NCBI GenBank assembly: GCA_020698575.1
Contig: CM036253.1
Coordinates: 35,088,719-35,152,718 of the forward strand
Origin: Bostrychus sinensis
Taxonomy: Eukaryota > Chordata > Actinopteri > Gobiiformes > Eleotridae
Direction: 5' to 3'
DNA: 64,000 bases
Part shown: one piece after another, positions 1 to 12,023 of the stretch
Numbering within the stretch: position 1 is the stretch's first letter
Layout of the letters: every line of letters begins with the position of its first letter
Notes under the pieces: model-generated
What the model was told of the DNA's origin: nothing
Seen by the model: only the letters and a program-made list of their open reading frames with translations
Database searches by the model: none
Translations under genes and position numbers: made by a program

Positions 1-960
1 GTCTGTTACAACCAGGGCCCACAAAATAAGGTAAGCAGAAAACCTTTTTAATAAAATTTCTGCACAGCTTAGTTTTTATTTCATAGGGTTGTCACTGTCT
101 CAGAAATCTGTAATTCTCAGTCTCGTAAAATTAGAAAATGTTTTACAATATATATCTATATTTAGTTAATTGATTTTGAGTTTCTACACACGTAAGGTGG
201 CAAAAGCACATAACATACTAACACATTAGGGAAAGATTATGAGCTGGTAAAAATCCTAGTTGGACTAGGTGGCGCTAGGCCCGGTCAAGACTGAGGATAG
301 ACTAGGTCTATTTTCAGCCAGAGTTGGACTCTGAGGGTATCTTGTTTAATTCTTAATCAAATTACCTCTTGGAATAGATCTGACGGGAACCTATTGAACG
401 TAGTCACTGCTAAGAAACATAAATACCCTAGACCAAGACGGTTGGACCGTGAAATAAAGGCTTGGAGCCTGAGGCTTGGAACCTCTTGGGTTTGGAACCC
501 TGATAAACCGGCAGGGACAGATTTTTTGTTTTCTTTTGGGGGTTACTGTGGGTGGTATGAGTCTCTGTATTCATATTATAGGGCCAATATTGTGTAGGAC
601 ACTTAGTAGTGTCCAAATTCCAGTGGAGGTTCTGAAACAGAGACTGCGTAAGCTGTATTGTGGGGTGGAGCAAGAAAAATAAATAAATAAATAAAAATAA
701 ATAAAGGCGAAAGCCCGGGGCAATAGGACTGTTGGGTCTTTAAAACTGAAATCACACATATCCCGATAGAACCCCCGCCCCCGCACAGACACCACGGTCT
801 CTGCGTAGAAGCTTGGGTGGACAAGGTCAGATCTAAACAGATCTCTGTGTGGTGAAAAGTTTAGATCCATGCATTAGGATGTACATGAAATTAATTTTTC
901 TATTCCCAGCTGTTTGAAGTACAGATGTGTAAATGTGGACTTGGTGACAGACAGTGACAG
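1..960. other. Gene-free stretch, unclassified repeat-like DNA
   Basis: No exon or known protein is recognisable. An AAAT-rich simple repeat lies at about 678-704. The surrounding sequence, with GC-richer patches at 420-520 and 760-830, could be part of a decayed retroelement, but no diagnostic motif is visible. Open frames here are short and unsupported. Confidence 0.4.
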
Positions 961-964
961 GACA

Positions 965-1350
965 GGGGTGGAAGGTGACTAAAAGTACTGTGTTACTGTA
1001 CTTGAGTGAAAAGTTTAGATATTTCTCCTTTACTTAAGTGATTTTTGGGATAGATACATTTACTTCTACTTAGTTAGATTGTTGGAGCTAGTATTTGCAC
1101 TTTTACTTCACTACATTTTAAAGATTGTTTTAAAAATGATAAACAAATTGCAAGAATACATATAACTTTCCTTATTACTTTCCAAAATTAAGACTATCAT
1201 CATGTTTCAGCTTGAATTTGTGCATTGTACTTTTACTTCTACTTAAAAGTAGATTTGTAAACAGCTATTTATAGCTAATAGTTTTACTTGAAAATACTTT
1301 TACTTTGATGAATGTTTTTGTGCTCTTATTTGAAAAAAAAAAAAAAAGTA
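965..1350. repeat. Dispersed repeat rich in ACTTGAGTA/TACTCAAGTA
   Basis: This stretch is full of variations on 'tacttgagt', 'ttacttaagt' and 'cttttacttct'. The same vocabulary recurs at 5335-5415, 47165-47430, 56300-56360, 59970-60440 and 62840-63575, so it is one dispersed family. It is a common type of noncoding fish repeat, probably a non-autonomous DNA transposon. No terminal repeats could be placed. Confidence 0.5.
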
Positions 1351-2124
1351 GGCTACTTCCTCCACCACTGCAAAATGGACAAGACAAAAACGAAACTTAA
1401 CACAACTATGACAAAAGAGGAGTGGACTGGTGCTTTAGATTTATGTTTACTGTGGACAGAAAAGAAAAGGAAGCAGAAAGTGACAGAAAAGTGTGTAAAA
1501 GAGGTGCAGAGCAGAGGTTTGTTGGGACTAGAACAGGTAATAAACGTTCAAACTGTTGTCCATGCTGCTGTGACTCCACTTTTAGACCCCTAAAAATAAT
1601 TCCAGCACCAATAAAAATAATAAGAATTTAAAGAAAATGTTTAAATGCTATTATTGTGTATTTGAAATAGGTAATGTCAAATTTCTTGATCATATATATT
1701 AAAAATCAAATAGGCTTACTTTAACAAAAGAAAAAACACCCCTGTGCAAAAAATAAAAAAAATAAAAAAAATTAAAAAAATACTTTTTAACATCAACTGA
1801 CTGCAATATTAGGCCATCTCAAGCCAAATAATCTGACCTAAAATAAGTGTGTTTGTGGGACAAAAATGTGAGTGAAGCCTGAGCTGAGTAGAGTTAGAAG
1901 ACGTCAAAAGAGGATTTAATGACATTTACAGTCAGCAAAAGTTGCTAAACAGTGCTAACATTAAGGCTAATAATAAAAATTGGAGAGTTGTCTTCAGTAA
2001 TGAAATGAGCAGAGGAGGAGGAGCTCAGTCTGTGGTAAAGGCCTGGGCTGGTTATTATCTCTAGGTCTAGTTGCTTCAAAAAAGGTAGGAAAACAGCCCA
2101 TTTTTACTTTAATCTCCTTTAGAT

Positions 2125-2128
<4 letters not shown>
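1351..2128. other. AT-rich DNA without recognisable features
   Basis: AT-rich sequence with A-runs and no exon-like or transposon-like structure I can support. The open frame at 1312-1593 begins inside the repeat above and has no recognisable domain. Confidence 0.4.
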
Positions 2129-2210
<82 letters not shown>

Positions 2211-2241
2211 TGTGTATGTGTGTGTGTGTGTGTGTGTGTGT
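2129..2241 (+). repeat. (TG)n microsatellite
   Basis: About 56 TG dinucleotides in a row, with two TA interruptions near the right end. This is a long simple repeat and is likely to vary in length between individuals. Confidence 0.97.
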
Positions 2242-2889
2242 TTGTCAGTTGCATAATTTATAAGAAAGAACTGAGGTGACATGAAATTAGCTTAACTGTA
2301 TTAATATAAAATATATGTATACATCCAATGCTATCCTCTGCATCCAAGTCTAACCTAAACTAAACCTTCTAGAGTTGTCTCTGAGTAGGTTTTATTGATT
2401 TTGTTAAATTTTTAACCATAGCACATTTGTCAAATTTACTTTTAAGCTATAGTTATTAATAAAGTTAATTATTGCTCTCTAAGACATGCTTAAAACTTTC
2501 CAAAACAGTCTCTTATAAAATAATAGATTTTGTTGGGGGATCTTTCCCAGCTCAGGCTGAGCAGCTCTAAAACTGAAACTCTACAATCATCTCTGAATGT
2601 GTACCTCCCTCACTTAACGATGGGAGCAGGCTACACACACTACAGTAGCCCCACAAATACAAACGCTGTAACTCAGATCAGGCACAGAGACAAATCCAAA
2701 TAACCAAAACGAGGAAAATAACTTCCTCTCACCTCCCTAAGTAGTCACCTCTCCCTATAGTGAGGACTGAGACTAACTCAGCTCCCAGCTCACAGACCTG
2801 ACCTGTTACACCTCCCCAAACTCACAGAACTAGTTCATCTTGACACAATGCCCTGTTATCAATGGGAATCAAACATAATACATCCATGG

Positions 2890-3165
2890 GACATTGCAAT
2901 GCTAAAACTAGCAGTCAGGAGAGTGAGCTGCAGAGGCTACAAGCTCAGGTTCTTGGGCTGCAGATACAACAAATGAGTGAAATAAGGAAAGAGTAAGATA
3001 AGGACAAGCAGAAGGCAAAGACTCAAATGCCACAAACTGCATCCTGCTCCAGTTCTACAGCTCCTCAGTTCAGCCCTAGTTTCACACAACAACACTGTGG
3101 TCCACTCAGGCAAAAAGGGGGTCATGGACGCGTGAGACAATCTGATAAAATCATGTGCTACTAAG
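2890..3165 (+). pseudogene. Decayed gag-like fragment of a retroelement
   Basis: A frame at about 2898-3163 encodes a Gln/Glu-rich, coiled-coil-like stretch followed by a Ser/Pro/Gln-rich and then basic tail that ends in Lys-Ile-Met-Cys-Tyr. That order resembles the C-terminal part of a retroviral-type gag running into a zinc knuckle. The frame has an in-frame stop near 2991 and stops again where the knuckle would follow. About 350 bases upstream, a TTGGGGG-containing stretch near 2533 could be the relic of a tRNA primer binding site. It may belong to the provirus whose 3' half is at 10.77-13.24 kb, but 7.6 kb of other DNA separates them. This is a tentative call made from composition and order only. 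Confidence 0.35.
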
Positions 3166-4195
3166 TCCTGAGGAAGGGACTGTTGTGACTTTTCCTGGTG
3201 GTCTCACAGTGAACTGTTCCAGGGGCCACTCTCTGTCAGACAAATGTTAATGACCCAACCTGAACCTGGGTCTGCTCTGGGCTACGGTGTTGGTTACTCC
3301 TGAATGAGGACCCGCTTCCTCCTCCTGTGCTGACTGAACACTGGTTACTATGGATACAGCTGATACATCTTTATAATCCACCAAAAGACTTTATACGTTG
3401 GATATTTACATATCTCCAGGATAATGACCCAGTTTATGATACACGACATGGGATATGCCTCACCCAGACTCAGTGTATGATTACATTTCTGTGGGACCTG
3501 GGGGCGTGGCTGCTGCTGCTGAACTCTCCCCTACACAAACACATCTCTGTGCTCTCTCAGCTGAGAGTGCACCACATATCACCTCAGCTGCAGACGCAGG
3601 TCACGAAGCCAAATCACCAGGCCCTGTGGTAAAGAAAGCATACAGCTGTTCCTGACTACACATTACTGTTTCATCCAGATGTTTCTGAAAGCGATGAGGT
3701 TGGCAGTGCAGTTCTCTTTCAGAAAAAGGGGGATGGTGTGGTTGGTCAACAAAAATACTAATGTACCATAGCTAAACTGGACAACACTGAGACGACACAA
3801 TACAACAATATCTATGGCAGTAACTAAAACAGCAACTCAAATGTCATATTTATATTTGTTTAAAAAAAAAAAAAATTTAGCTTTTTTTTAAAAAGTAAAT
3901 TAATGAATTACTCCTCTTAAGTTCAGCTCTAATACCAGAATTCCACAAGTTTACCCTTTAACAGAAACACAGTTCTTCTTTATATTAGTTCTAACGCCTG
4001 TTTTTAAACATGTCCTCTCCCCTAAGATTATATTTATCATCTCTATCTTCAAACATAAACAATATGCTATTTAGCAATTTTTTTACTTTCTACATAAATA
4101 ATGCTGTATTAGGACTCACTAAATCATAGAATTTTACGTCTTGAAATTTGATAAATACTGGTTTAGTAGATTCATTGTAAGCAGAATGGTTGATG
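3166..4195. other. No gene seen; possible further retroelement remnant
   Basis: Short disrupted frames at 3327-3655 may continue the gag-like remnant. From about 3840 the sequence is AT-rich with A- and T-runs. Nothing here supports a host exon. Confidence 0.35.
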
Positions 4196-4199
4196 ATCC

Positions 4200-4407
4200 T
4201 TATGTTTTTTGTTTTTTTTTCTGTAAAATAAAAATTGGTTTTGTATTTTTTGCATAAGTGTGCCCCCAAACTTCAACACAGCAGGTCATATCTGGTAGAA
4301 AAAGAGAACAATATAGCATGTATAGTGTAGTTTTGTTTAAAATATACTTAATTTTAGAAAGGATTGCAGTTGTTTGTGATATTTTTGTTTGAATATGGGT
4401 TATGTGC
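4200..4407 (-). pseudogene. LINE reverse transcriptase fragment, 3' part (split)
   Basis: The minus strand reads THIQTKISQTTAILSKIK and then a region with LPDMTCCVEVWG. This matches the late part of the RT domain of vertebrate non-LTR retrotransposons, the family stretch that typically reads 'LPYLTYCVEVWG'. The frame does not start here: the preceding residues lie at 9470-9515, beyond a 5-kb transposon inserted at 4408. It is not a host gene; no intact LINE remains. Confidence 0.7.
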
Positions 4408-5479
4408 ACTGTAAAAAAAAATCCTAATTTTATGGTAAAAAACTGTAATTTTTTAAGGAAATTTCACATTTTTTTAGTATACAGTAAAAACTTCACTATT
4501 TAATTTTATGGGTTTATACCATAATAACAATTAACGTTTTTTCTCATTTTTTTATGGTAAATTTACTGTATTTATTATATGTGATTTTTCCTTTTTCTTG
4601 AATTACAGAAAAATGTACGTAAAATTACATTAATTAACAGTATTTAAATGTGTGGCACATTATTTATAAATTGTTGACCATACTAAACAATTAAAGTTTT
4701 TCTCCTTAATTTTAAGGTAAATGTTATTAATTGCATATTTGTACATATTTATACATCAATGTTCATTTAAAACATCTAAAGATTTTCTCCTTAATTTTAA
4801 AGTACATTAAATAAAGGTTTTACCTTGTAAAGGATTTATCATTGGAAAATGAGGAACATGCTTCTTTCAGTCTACATTTGTCAGTGTGAGACCTCTACAT
4901 CCACTGTCTGTCTCCTGTTTCTTCTCCCTGTGATTCAGAGCACACAGACCAATACAATACAGTCAACTGTAGATATTTTAATCCAACATGTTGTGTATTT
5001 TACATTAGGTTCAGAAATATCAGAACTGGCCAGGGCAGGAGAGGCAGTAGACTACAGAGTCAGAAGTTATGAACAAACAATAAGCTTCTCAGTCTGAAGA
5101 TGACAGTTAACCTACTTTATATAAATAAGGCTTATTTGTTTGTGTCCGCCTGATACTTTACTGCATTATGTCCCACATTTGGTTTAAAATCATCTGATCG
5201 CCCTGAAACTACCCGGTCTTTGTTGTCTGATAATGATGTTCTGCTGCTGGGAGCGGCAAAAAAATTCAAATAAAAAAAAATTTCAAATTCCAAAAGGCGG
5301 GAAAATGTGGGGCGGGGCATGGGCAGCAGCAGGAACTACTTTTAACTGAAAAAGTAGTCCCTAAGTATTTTTAGTTTTAACTACTTTTACTACTAGTTTT
5401 ACCTACTTCTATTACATAGAACACACATTTAAATCAATATCCACATTTTTATGAATAACTAGAAAACAAAAAATAACTA

Positions 5480-6600
5480 TTTAAATGGCAACTGGCGGAG
5501 GAACACAACACCAGATAACCTACCAACAGCAGTGTGGGCGCCAAACTGCAGAGTCACCCTGCAGCCAGGACAACCTGAGGAGAAGTCTGAGCTGGATTTA
5601 TTCTGTATTTGGTGAGTTTTTCTTATTTATTTGATATAGTTTATAGTACTTTTGTTAGTCCCAGAGAAAAAAGCATGAATTAGCTGCTCTTATGGACTTT
5701 TTTCATTGCATTGTGTTAGCTCACTCTGGGCACTAAGCTAACCAGCTCCATAACTGTTAACAGAAATGATTAAATCATTCAAACAAATGTGAGTCTAATA
5801 TGAGCAATAATAGTACTTAGCAAGTTACTGATGTTGACTGAATGCTAAGTGCTTCTACAACGCACTTTCAAAGTTCAAAGTTTAAATTGGGCTTGAGTTT
5901 AATTTTACAGAATAAAAAGTGGCGTTAGACTGATGTAACTGATCTCCAGTAATGCACTGCTGTAGTTATTGTCAAACTTGATTTATTGTTTGTCAGTCAC
6001 CCATGTACTCCCCATGCCAACCTGTAATAGGCCCAAAAAGTGATGCCGTAACCTCAGCCGCCCCCTCAGCTCCTGACTATCTAACCTTAACTCTCACGGA
6101 TGTTTGGCAGAAGCACAGAGAATGCACTGGAGGATGCTATTGGATTTTACCGGAGAAAAAGTTAATTGCAAAATATCTGAAATCAGTTGAATTGAGCAAG
6201 AATCATCTCTGCCACTTGGAGGAAAGGACCCGACCTTCCTACGGACGTTGTGAGCATTTTATTGAACTTTGGAGCCACAAGGTGAGTGGAAAAATGGAGC
6301 GGGCTACATGCTAAGCTAACGGAGCTAAAGAGAAACTAACGGAGAACTAATGGCTAAAATTACACTGTCTTAGATCCTCAGGCCACGGGTGGTACGGGAC
6401 TGCACTTCTTCTCGGAGGTTGAGAGTTGACAAGCGTTTCGGTGAGTTAAACCGGGACTGGGGTGGTTAATGCTAATGTTAGCTGCTATGTTAGCCGCTAA
6501 TGCTACCACGTGCTCCCCATGTCTGGGGAGAGCGCCCACGGGTTCTCCCCCGGAGTTTTTCAAGAGCACTTCCTTTGCCATACCATATGTTATCTTTGTG
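5480..6600 (+). other. GC-richer, gene-like core of the CACTG element
   Basis: This part contrasts with the AT-rich arms. It contains an open frame at 6003-6314 (103 codons) and sequence that looks like exon and 5'-leader DNA, with possible donor sites GGTGAGTTT near 5611 and AGGTGAGTGG near 6281. I do not recognise the product. It may be a decayed transposase exon, captured host sequence, or noncoding. It is listed because it is the only candidate cargo of the element. Confidence 0.3.
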
Positions 6601-8039
6601 CCTCTGGTTGGATAATTATGGTAAAAAATTGTAATTTTATTTTTGAAGGTTAACGTGTAAAGCTATTTTAATTATTGTGTTTATGTTAGTACTTGAATAA
6701 AGAAGAGTGGTAGTGTAAAGAAATGCACTTCATGCTGCTGTTGCACTGTAAACTATGCACTACGGCATTGTGAGGCTAAAAGTTCTTTTTTGTTAAAATT
6801 TTAATACAATCCGATATATAACATCCGCACAGAGCTGCGTCTGTGCGGGGGAGGGGGACCAAACTCTGGAGAAATGCAGGTTTCCAACAAACCATGAGCC
6901 CAGCCTCTGCATGAACAGACAAAACTTTTGCCACGAGCAACGGAGAAGCTAACGGCACGTAGCAAACATGATCCTAGTTTAGGCTCCAGATGAACTAAAT
7001 ATGCAACTCCTGTACCTTTGTGCATCTCATAACAACCACATTTATTAAATGACTAAAACTTTGTGCTGTTGCAGGGTTTCAGGGATGTCTCAGTAGCTCA
7101 CTGGGTAAGGTTGGAAGTCATGAACCAGCTGTGCCAAAACTGAGACTTGAGCTTAAACACTGGGTGGAAACTCAGCCTACTCCACTTTCTTCACACAGGC
7201 CAGAGAGAGACAGAAATCCAGGTACTCACTTAGGTCCATTCACCATTACATGTAAAAGTACATCAATAATAAATAAACATTTTATGTTCATAGATATACA
7301 GCAGGCAGAAGGAGCAGTAGCAGGACAAGGACAGCTGTGACAACCTGAACTGTGAACTGCACCCTGAATGAGTTTTTACTAAATTGTATGACTGTGCACC
7401 CATTTAGAGTTTGTAAATAACAGGCAGCATACTTTTTATTTCTAGCACTGTGCTATTACGCTGCGCTGGTTATAATTACAGCCACCTTTTTATTTTTAGG
7501 TCAAAACCGATCAAGGTGAAGAGCTGCATTAATTGAGGATTCTTTTGTCATAAAGATGTGTGATGTAAGTCATACCATATACTCATTATCAGCAACATGC
7601 AGCATTTCCTACAATATCCCCAGGTCTGATGTGTTGTCTTTTTTTTTTACCTCAGCTTAATTCACTTCAAAGAGGTGTATTGTGAAGTGATATCTAGCTT
7701 TCTTGCCACTATCTTTCATATAGTAAAGGTTATTCTTTTGCACTGTAATGGAAAAGCCAGTACATGGTTCATAAAACAGTGGCATCTTCTGTAGATTTTT
7801 TTGATGACAAAGTGTGTGATTTGTTTTAGTATATTTCAATCATGATGTTTTTATGTGAAGTTGCTAATTAGCACTTCTATGTAAGCCACTGGTTGATGTT
7901 ACTAATGTATATTGTTTTCTGCATGTTATGTTTTCCCAGGAACCAGGTTTTCCAGGAGCTCATGCTGCAGACAGTATTATAAAGGTAACTGTGTTTACTT
8001 TACTATGACACATTGGTAATGTCTGTTGTAAATCTGTGC

Positions 8040-8165
8040 CTTCATTCAATCATCTTCGTCCGCTTATTCCCCATTAGGGGTCATGGGTGACTGGAGCCTA
8101 TCCCAGTAACTTTGGGCCTTAGGTGGGGACACCCCAGGCAGGGGCCAACTTGTCGCAGAATCTGT
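8040..8165 (-). repeat. SINE fragment (CCTATCCCAGTAACTTTGGGC family)
   Basis: It contains 'gagcctatcccagtaacttt' and 'ccaacttgtcgcag', the tail-proximal part of the SINE family seen more fully at 53147-53432, 54010-54728 and 55970-56255. Only this part is present; the tRNA-like head is missing. Confidence 0.65.
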
Positions 8166-9469
8166 GCCTTATCAATAAAAAATTTCAAAAATAGCACTGC
8201 AAAAGTTGCAAATTTAAAAGAACACTCTGTTAGCTCCCAGAATGTTTGACACTAGGTTAAATTATTCTTTTAATTTAATCTTTAACTTTTTTTTATTTAA
8301 AGTGAACTAATTCTTTGAAGTGAAGAGATGTCATACATAAAATGCTGCTTTTTAGGGATGTTTTAGTAATTAATTCTGTCTTGCTTGTTTTTCCGCAGAT
8401 GCCCAAAAGATCTAGTGGATTACTGGAAATTTGGGGAAAGACTTCATCTGCTTCATGTCACCTCTGATAGATTTAATTCACTTTTGTGGTAGGGTTTGAT
8501 TTGCCTTTTTACTTTTTAGTTACTGTATAGGTTAATTACAAAAATGTTGGGATGTTATGCAAATCTTAACTACAGTATATGTTGTATATGAAGTGTAATA
8601 TTTCTACTCTTAAATATTGAATATGTAATTTTTGCTTTAGAATATTTCATATTGTCCCTACATTTAATAAAGGTGTTTCATCTGAATAATACATAAAAAC
8701 AGCTTTTAAATAATGTTATATTCTTGTAGAAACTTAACTGGAAAATTCTGTAAATTTTATGTTTTTGCACATTATTTGAATTATGGAATTCTACTTTAAT
8801 TTTAGGGTTTTTGTTTGGCAGCCACAGCTGACAGTCATTTACTGTTTTTTTTAATTTAACCCTAAAAATTAAGTAAATGTCTGTAAAATAATGGTATGTT
8901 TCCTTTAACTTTGAGCATTGTCACTTTGTTAACGGTGTTTACTTCTAATTTCATGGTAAAAATCTAAAATTAATTTTATTTCTCATAAAACTCTGAATAT
9001 TGTCACTTTTTTAAGGGGTTACTCCTAATATTATGGTAAAAATCTATAAAATAAAGTTTTTCTCTTGTAAAACTCTGAGTATTGTCACTTTATTGATGGT
9101 GTTTACTCATAATGTTATGGTAAAAATCTGTAAAATTATGGTAATTTCCTTTAGAAATGTTGATATTGGCACTTTAATGAAGGTATTTAATCATAATAAT
9201 ACAGAAAAACAACTGTAAAATAATGGTAATTTTCTTTAGAACTGATGACATTGGCACTATAATGAAGGTATTTGATCATAATAATACAGGGAAACAACTG
9301 TAAAATAATGGTAATTTCCCTTTTTTTCCACGTCCGTAAATTTAATGTTTTTGCACATTTTTTAAATTTACGGTACGGACTTTAATTTTAGGGTAATTGT
9401 TTGGCAGCCTGAGCTGACAGTCATTTACCTTCTTTTTACGATTTTTTTTTTTTTTTACAGTGTGCTGTT

Positions 9470-9515
9470 TATGAGATAAATTTTCATCAATTATTACTCC
9501 ACAACATTATTTTAA
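9470..9515 (-). pseudogene. LINE reverse transcriptase fragment, upstream part (split)
   Basis: The minus strand reads GVIIDENLSHKQH, the RT segment that directly precedes the fragment at 4200-4407. The two halves are separated only by the CACTG-ended transposon, so the LINE was there first. Further upstream (9516 onward) the similarity fades. Confidence 0.65.
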
Positions 9516-10070
9516 TTTACTCTTCCTAAAACCACATAAGTTAACATTAAATCCACATTATCTTTAATTTGTCTATTTTATTTGTGAAAATAAAATGTCC
9601 AAGTTTATAGAGCAGATTTAAACTGTGCTGTAACTGACCAGATGCATGCTGGGAAATAGGCCAGAATAGTTTCCTGTTTGAGGCCCAAACTCTCCTCCAA
9701 CAGTTGGCTCAGGTCCTGTTAACCTTGGAATTATCTCCTCTCTCTGTGATGATACAAAGTCTTCTGCTGGAATAAGACAAAAGTGGTCGAACCACTCTCT
9801 TGTGAATTAATAAAAAATAATAATAATAATAATAACCTGATCCCTTAAGGACAGCCTCCTTTCTCTACTCTCTAGCTGCTACCCTCTCTGCACATTTTTT
9901 TCCCTTTTTTTTTCTACTCTGTGACTCAAATGTTAGACTATAACTGAGTGTTGTAATAATAAGTAAGCATAAACAAATGGCAGAATAAAAGTAAATATAA
10001 GTAAATAAAATTAGAAACCACAAAGTATGATTGTAATAAAGACTGTGTAGATAGTTGACCTATCTCGCCC
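9516..10070. other. AT-rich spacer without recognised gene
   Basis: An AAT/AATA simple stretch lies at about 9812-9835. I see no coding or RNA gene here. Confidence 0.4.
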
Positions 10071-10074
10071 ACTC

Positions 10075-10500
10075 ACCTGTCTGGATGAGGCCACCTGCTG
10101 CATCCTATGGACTTCCTCAACCTACCTCACCCACTCTCATCTGGATGAATCCTTACAGAGCTGATCTATGATCCTATAGATGAACTAAGGGACTAACAGT
10201 CCTAGATGCATTGCCTGTCCGTCCTGGGAGAGGATCTCTCCTTCAATATGGGCTCCATAAGGTTTCTTCTTTTTTCCCGTAGCTGGGTTTTTTAGGAGTT
10301 TTTCCTTACTGAGAAGGAGGGTCTAAGGACAGGAGTGTCCTGGGTCTGTTTAGTGTAGTGTAGTTATTGTTTGATTGTGTGTTAAGTCTGATTGTGTGTT
10401 TATGTTTGATCAACTGTTTGTGAAGCCCTTTGAGGCGACTTTTGTTGTGATATTGGGCTATACAAATAAACCTGAATTGAATCTGAAATTGAATTGATAA
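10075..10500 (+). mobile_element. 3' end of an L2-like non-LTR element
   Basis: The segment ends in 'gaagccctttgaggcgac', then 'gggctatacaaataaa' and short TTGAA-type tail repeats. This is the classic 3' end of fish L2-type LINEs and the SINEs that borrow their tails. A partial minus-strand copy with the same words is at 35140-35250. Only the 3' untranslated end is present. Confidence 0.6.
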
Positions 10501-10769
10501 ATTGCAAGGTTACTCATAACTTTCTTCATTGCTTTTTAAAATTAACCTCATCACATCACTACATATAATAGAGTATTTGATTTTGCTTATGTTTAAAGTT
10601 ATTTTATTTTAATCAGATCGAAGTTTATTACACATTGAGCCCCCGCTGGATGTGGGAGGGACTCACAACTAGCACTGGACACCTACTAAACATTTAAGAG
10701 AGAGACAGCAGAACTGGGAGAAGCTGTGAGACTCCGTACTGAAGCAGCTGTGAGGAAATGCAAAGAACA

Positions 10770-11192
10770 TGCAGCAGGAACGAGGCAGCAGATGAAACAG
10801 CAAAGAAAGCAGTTGGTTATGTGGGACCTTTAAGCAAAAAGTATACAGTCTGTGTGCAGACGAATGCAGAGAAATATGAGGGACATACAGTGAAGTTGTC
10901 AGAAAGATATTATTGACTTAGACTCATACAGTATGAGTGTTTGGACTGACAAAGGTGCAAAGGACAAAAAAAGGACTATGGCACTATCATGATGGACGTC
11001 TAGTGGCACTTAGCAGACTATTAAGCATGTTAGCTACAGAAGCTCACAAGCTAGGACACATTTTGAAAACTACCTCATTATGATGTCAAAAGTATGTAAA
11101 TATTTTGTCATACAACATTTTGGAGATTGGTTGAGAGCAAATTACACTCTGTAAAGGTATTTGGCTAAAATCATTAACTTCGTCAACATGAA
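10770..11192 (+). pseudogene. Endogenous retrovirus pol remnant: RNase H end and integrase start
   Basis: A frame near 10772-10915 contains Asn-Glu-Ala-Ala-Asp, matching the retroviral RNase H C-terminal (G)NxxAD motif, and ends in a stop near 10915. A second piece near 10983-11070 contains ATEAHKLGHI, matching the start of the integrase zinc-binding H-x3-H motif. The frames are broken by stops and shifts. With the segments that follow, this is the 3' half of an old provirus. It is described only as a decayed copy. Confidence 0.65.
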
Positions 11193-11193
11193 A

Positions 11194-11286
11194 AGGGCTG
11201 TGTAATAAATTGAATTATAAATTGTACTCTTCATTGTGACCCAAAATAATTGTGATTATGATTTTTTCCATAATCGAGCAGCCCTA
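11194..11286. mobile_element. Short hAT-like MITE inside the retroviral pol remnant
   Basis: The ends read AAAGGGCTG on the left and CAGCCCTAG on the right, with 'tgattatgattttttccat' inside. This is the widespread AGGGCTG...CAGCCCT terminus of small fish hAT elements. It separates two parts of the integrase-coding remnant, which resumes immediately at 11287. No clean 8-bp duplication is visible. Confidence 0.55.
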
Positions 11287-11760
11287 GTTGGATGCATTGC
11301 CATTAGCGCTGATGGCAATGCGATCCACACCTGACAAACATCTGAATCTCTCTCCACATGAGATCTTCACTGGGAGAAGGATGGACACTCCTCTCCAAAC
11401 TGAAATAAGTGTCCATAGAAATGACCAAGACCATGGACTCTCTGACTACTACAAGTCAGTTACTAACTTGAGGCTAGTTCTCTCCCAACAGGTCCTGAAC
11501 CTCGGGGATTCTCCTGACACCACACTGAAAGACCCAATCAAACCTGGTACTGGGTAATGGTAAAGACTATTAAACCTCAATGGACTGAACCCAAATTTTT
11601 AGGTCCATATAAAGTACTTAACAGCTGCTCAAAAGTTGTTAGAGTTGAAAAGACAGACAAAAGTCAAAAGAGCAAGTTGAGTCATTCCATATTACTCAGT
11701 GTTAGGGCCCATCCTCCTGAACGCTCATTAGAACAGATTAGAACTGATTTGGCCTGACTT
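11287..11760 (+). pseudogene. Endogenous retrovirus integrase C-terminal remnant
   Basis: The frame at 11288-11557 contains LALMAMRSTPDKHLNLSPHE, the conserved late catalytic-core region of retroviral/gypsy-type integrases. A second frame, 11557-11757, contains WTEPKFLGPYKVLNS, the C-terminal domain that precedes env in many vertebrate proviruses. The two parts are out of frame with each other. The gene is incomplete and not functional as it stands. Confidence 0.75.
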
Positions 11761-11768
11761 ACTTAACC

Positions 11769-12023
11769 ATGACTGTTGCATTGCCGGGGTGCTCCATCAG
11801 AGGCACCATGCTCACCCTATTTCTGTTTACTATTCTGATTGTCCCACCTATTTTCTGGTACTTCGAATCAGGCCAACCTAACACTTCTCTTAATACTCAT
11901 AACAGGACTAAAAGAGGAGCCCAAGATCCATTCTCATTGATTTGGAATGCTACCACCTTTCTCAGATTCAGTAAAAAAAAAAATAGATGGTATAATTGGC
12001 TTTCTACCTGTGCTAATTTATAA
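11769..12023 (+). pseudogene. Probable env N-terminal remnant of the same provirus
   Basis: An 84-codon frame starts just after the integrase remnant, where env is expected. It has a hydrophobic segment (about residues 15-33) compatible with a signal or leader segment, an Asn-Arg-Thr-Lys-Arg basic cluster and further Asn-linked glycosylation motifs. It is truncated by a stop at 12023, and downstream frames to about 12700 are short. Identification rests on position and composition, not on a recognised env domain. Confidence 0.45.

Larger units (their letters stand above)
4408..9461. mobile_element. 5.05-kb DNA transposon with CACTG ends (CMC/EnSpm-like)
   Basis: The left end reads CACTGTAAAAAAAAATC and the right end is its reverse complement (GATTTT...TTTACAGTG). 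The insertion point is known because a LINE reading frame is continuous across it: one side codes ...ENLSHKQH and the other continues ITHIQTK. The flanks give a duplication of GTGC (4404-4407 and 9462-9465), or of TG if CACTG is counted as the terminus. The outer 0.6-0.8 kb at each side is packed with diverged 'atggtaaaa...ctgtaaaat' subterminal repeats, which is characteristic of the CACTA group. The middle (5480-7340) is richer in GC and gene-like, but I recognise no transposase, so the element looks non-autonomous. A SINE fragment sits at 8040-8165. The superfamily name is an inference from ends and subterminal repeats. Confidence 0.7.

Noticed and set aside
6003..6314. 103-codon frame as a host gene
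   Set aside because: It lies within the CACTG-ended transposon and has no recognised domain; kept only as possible cargo.
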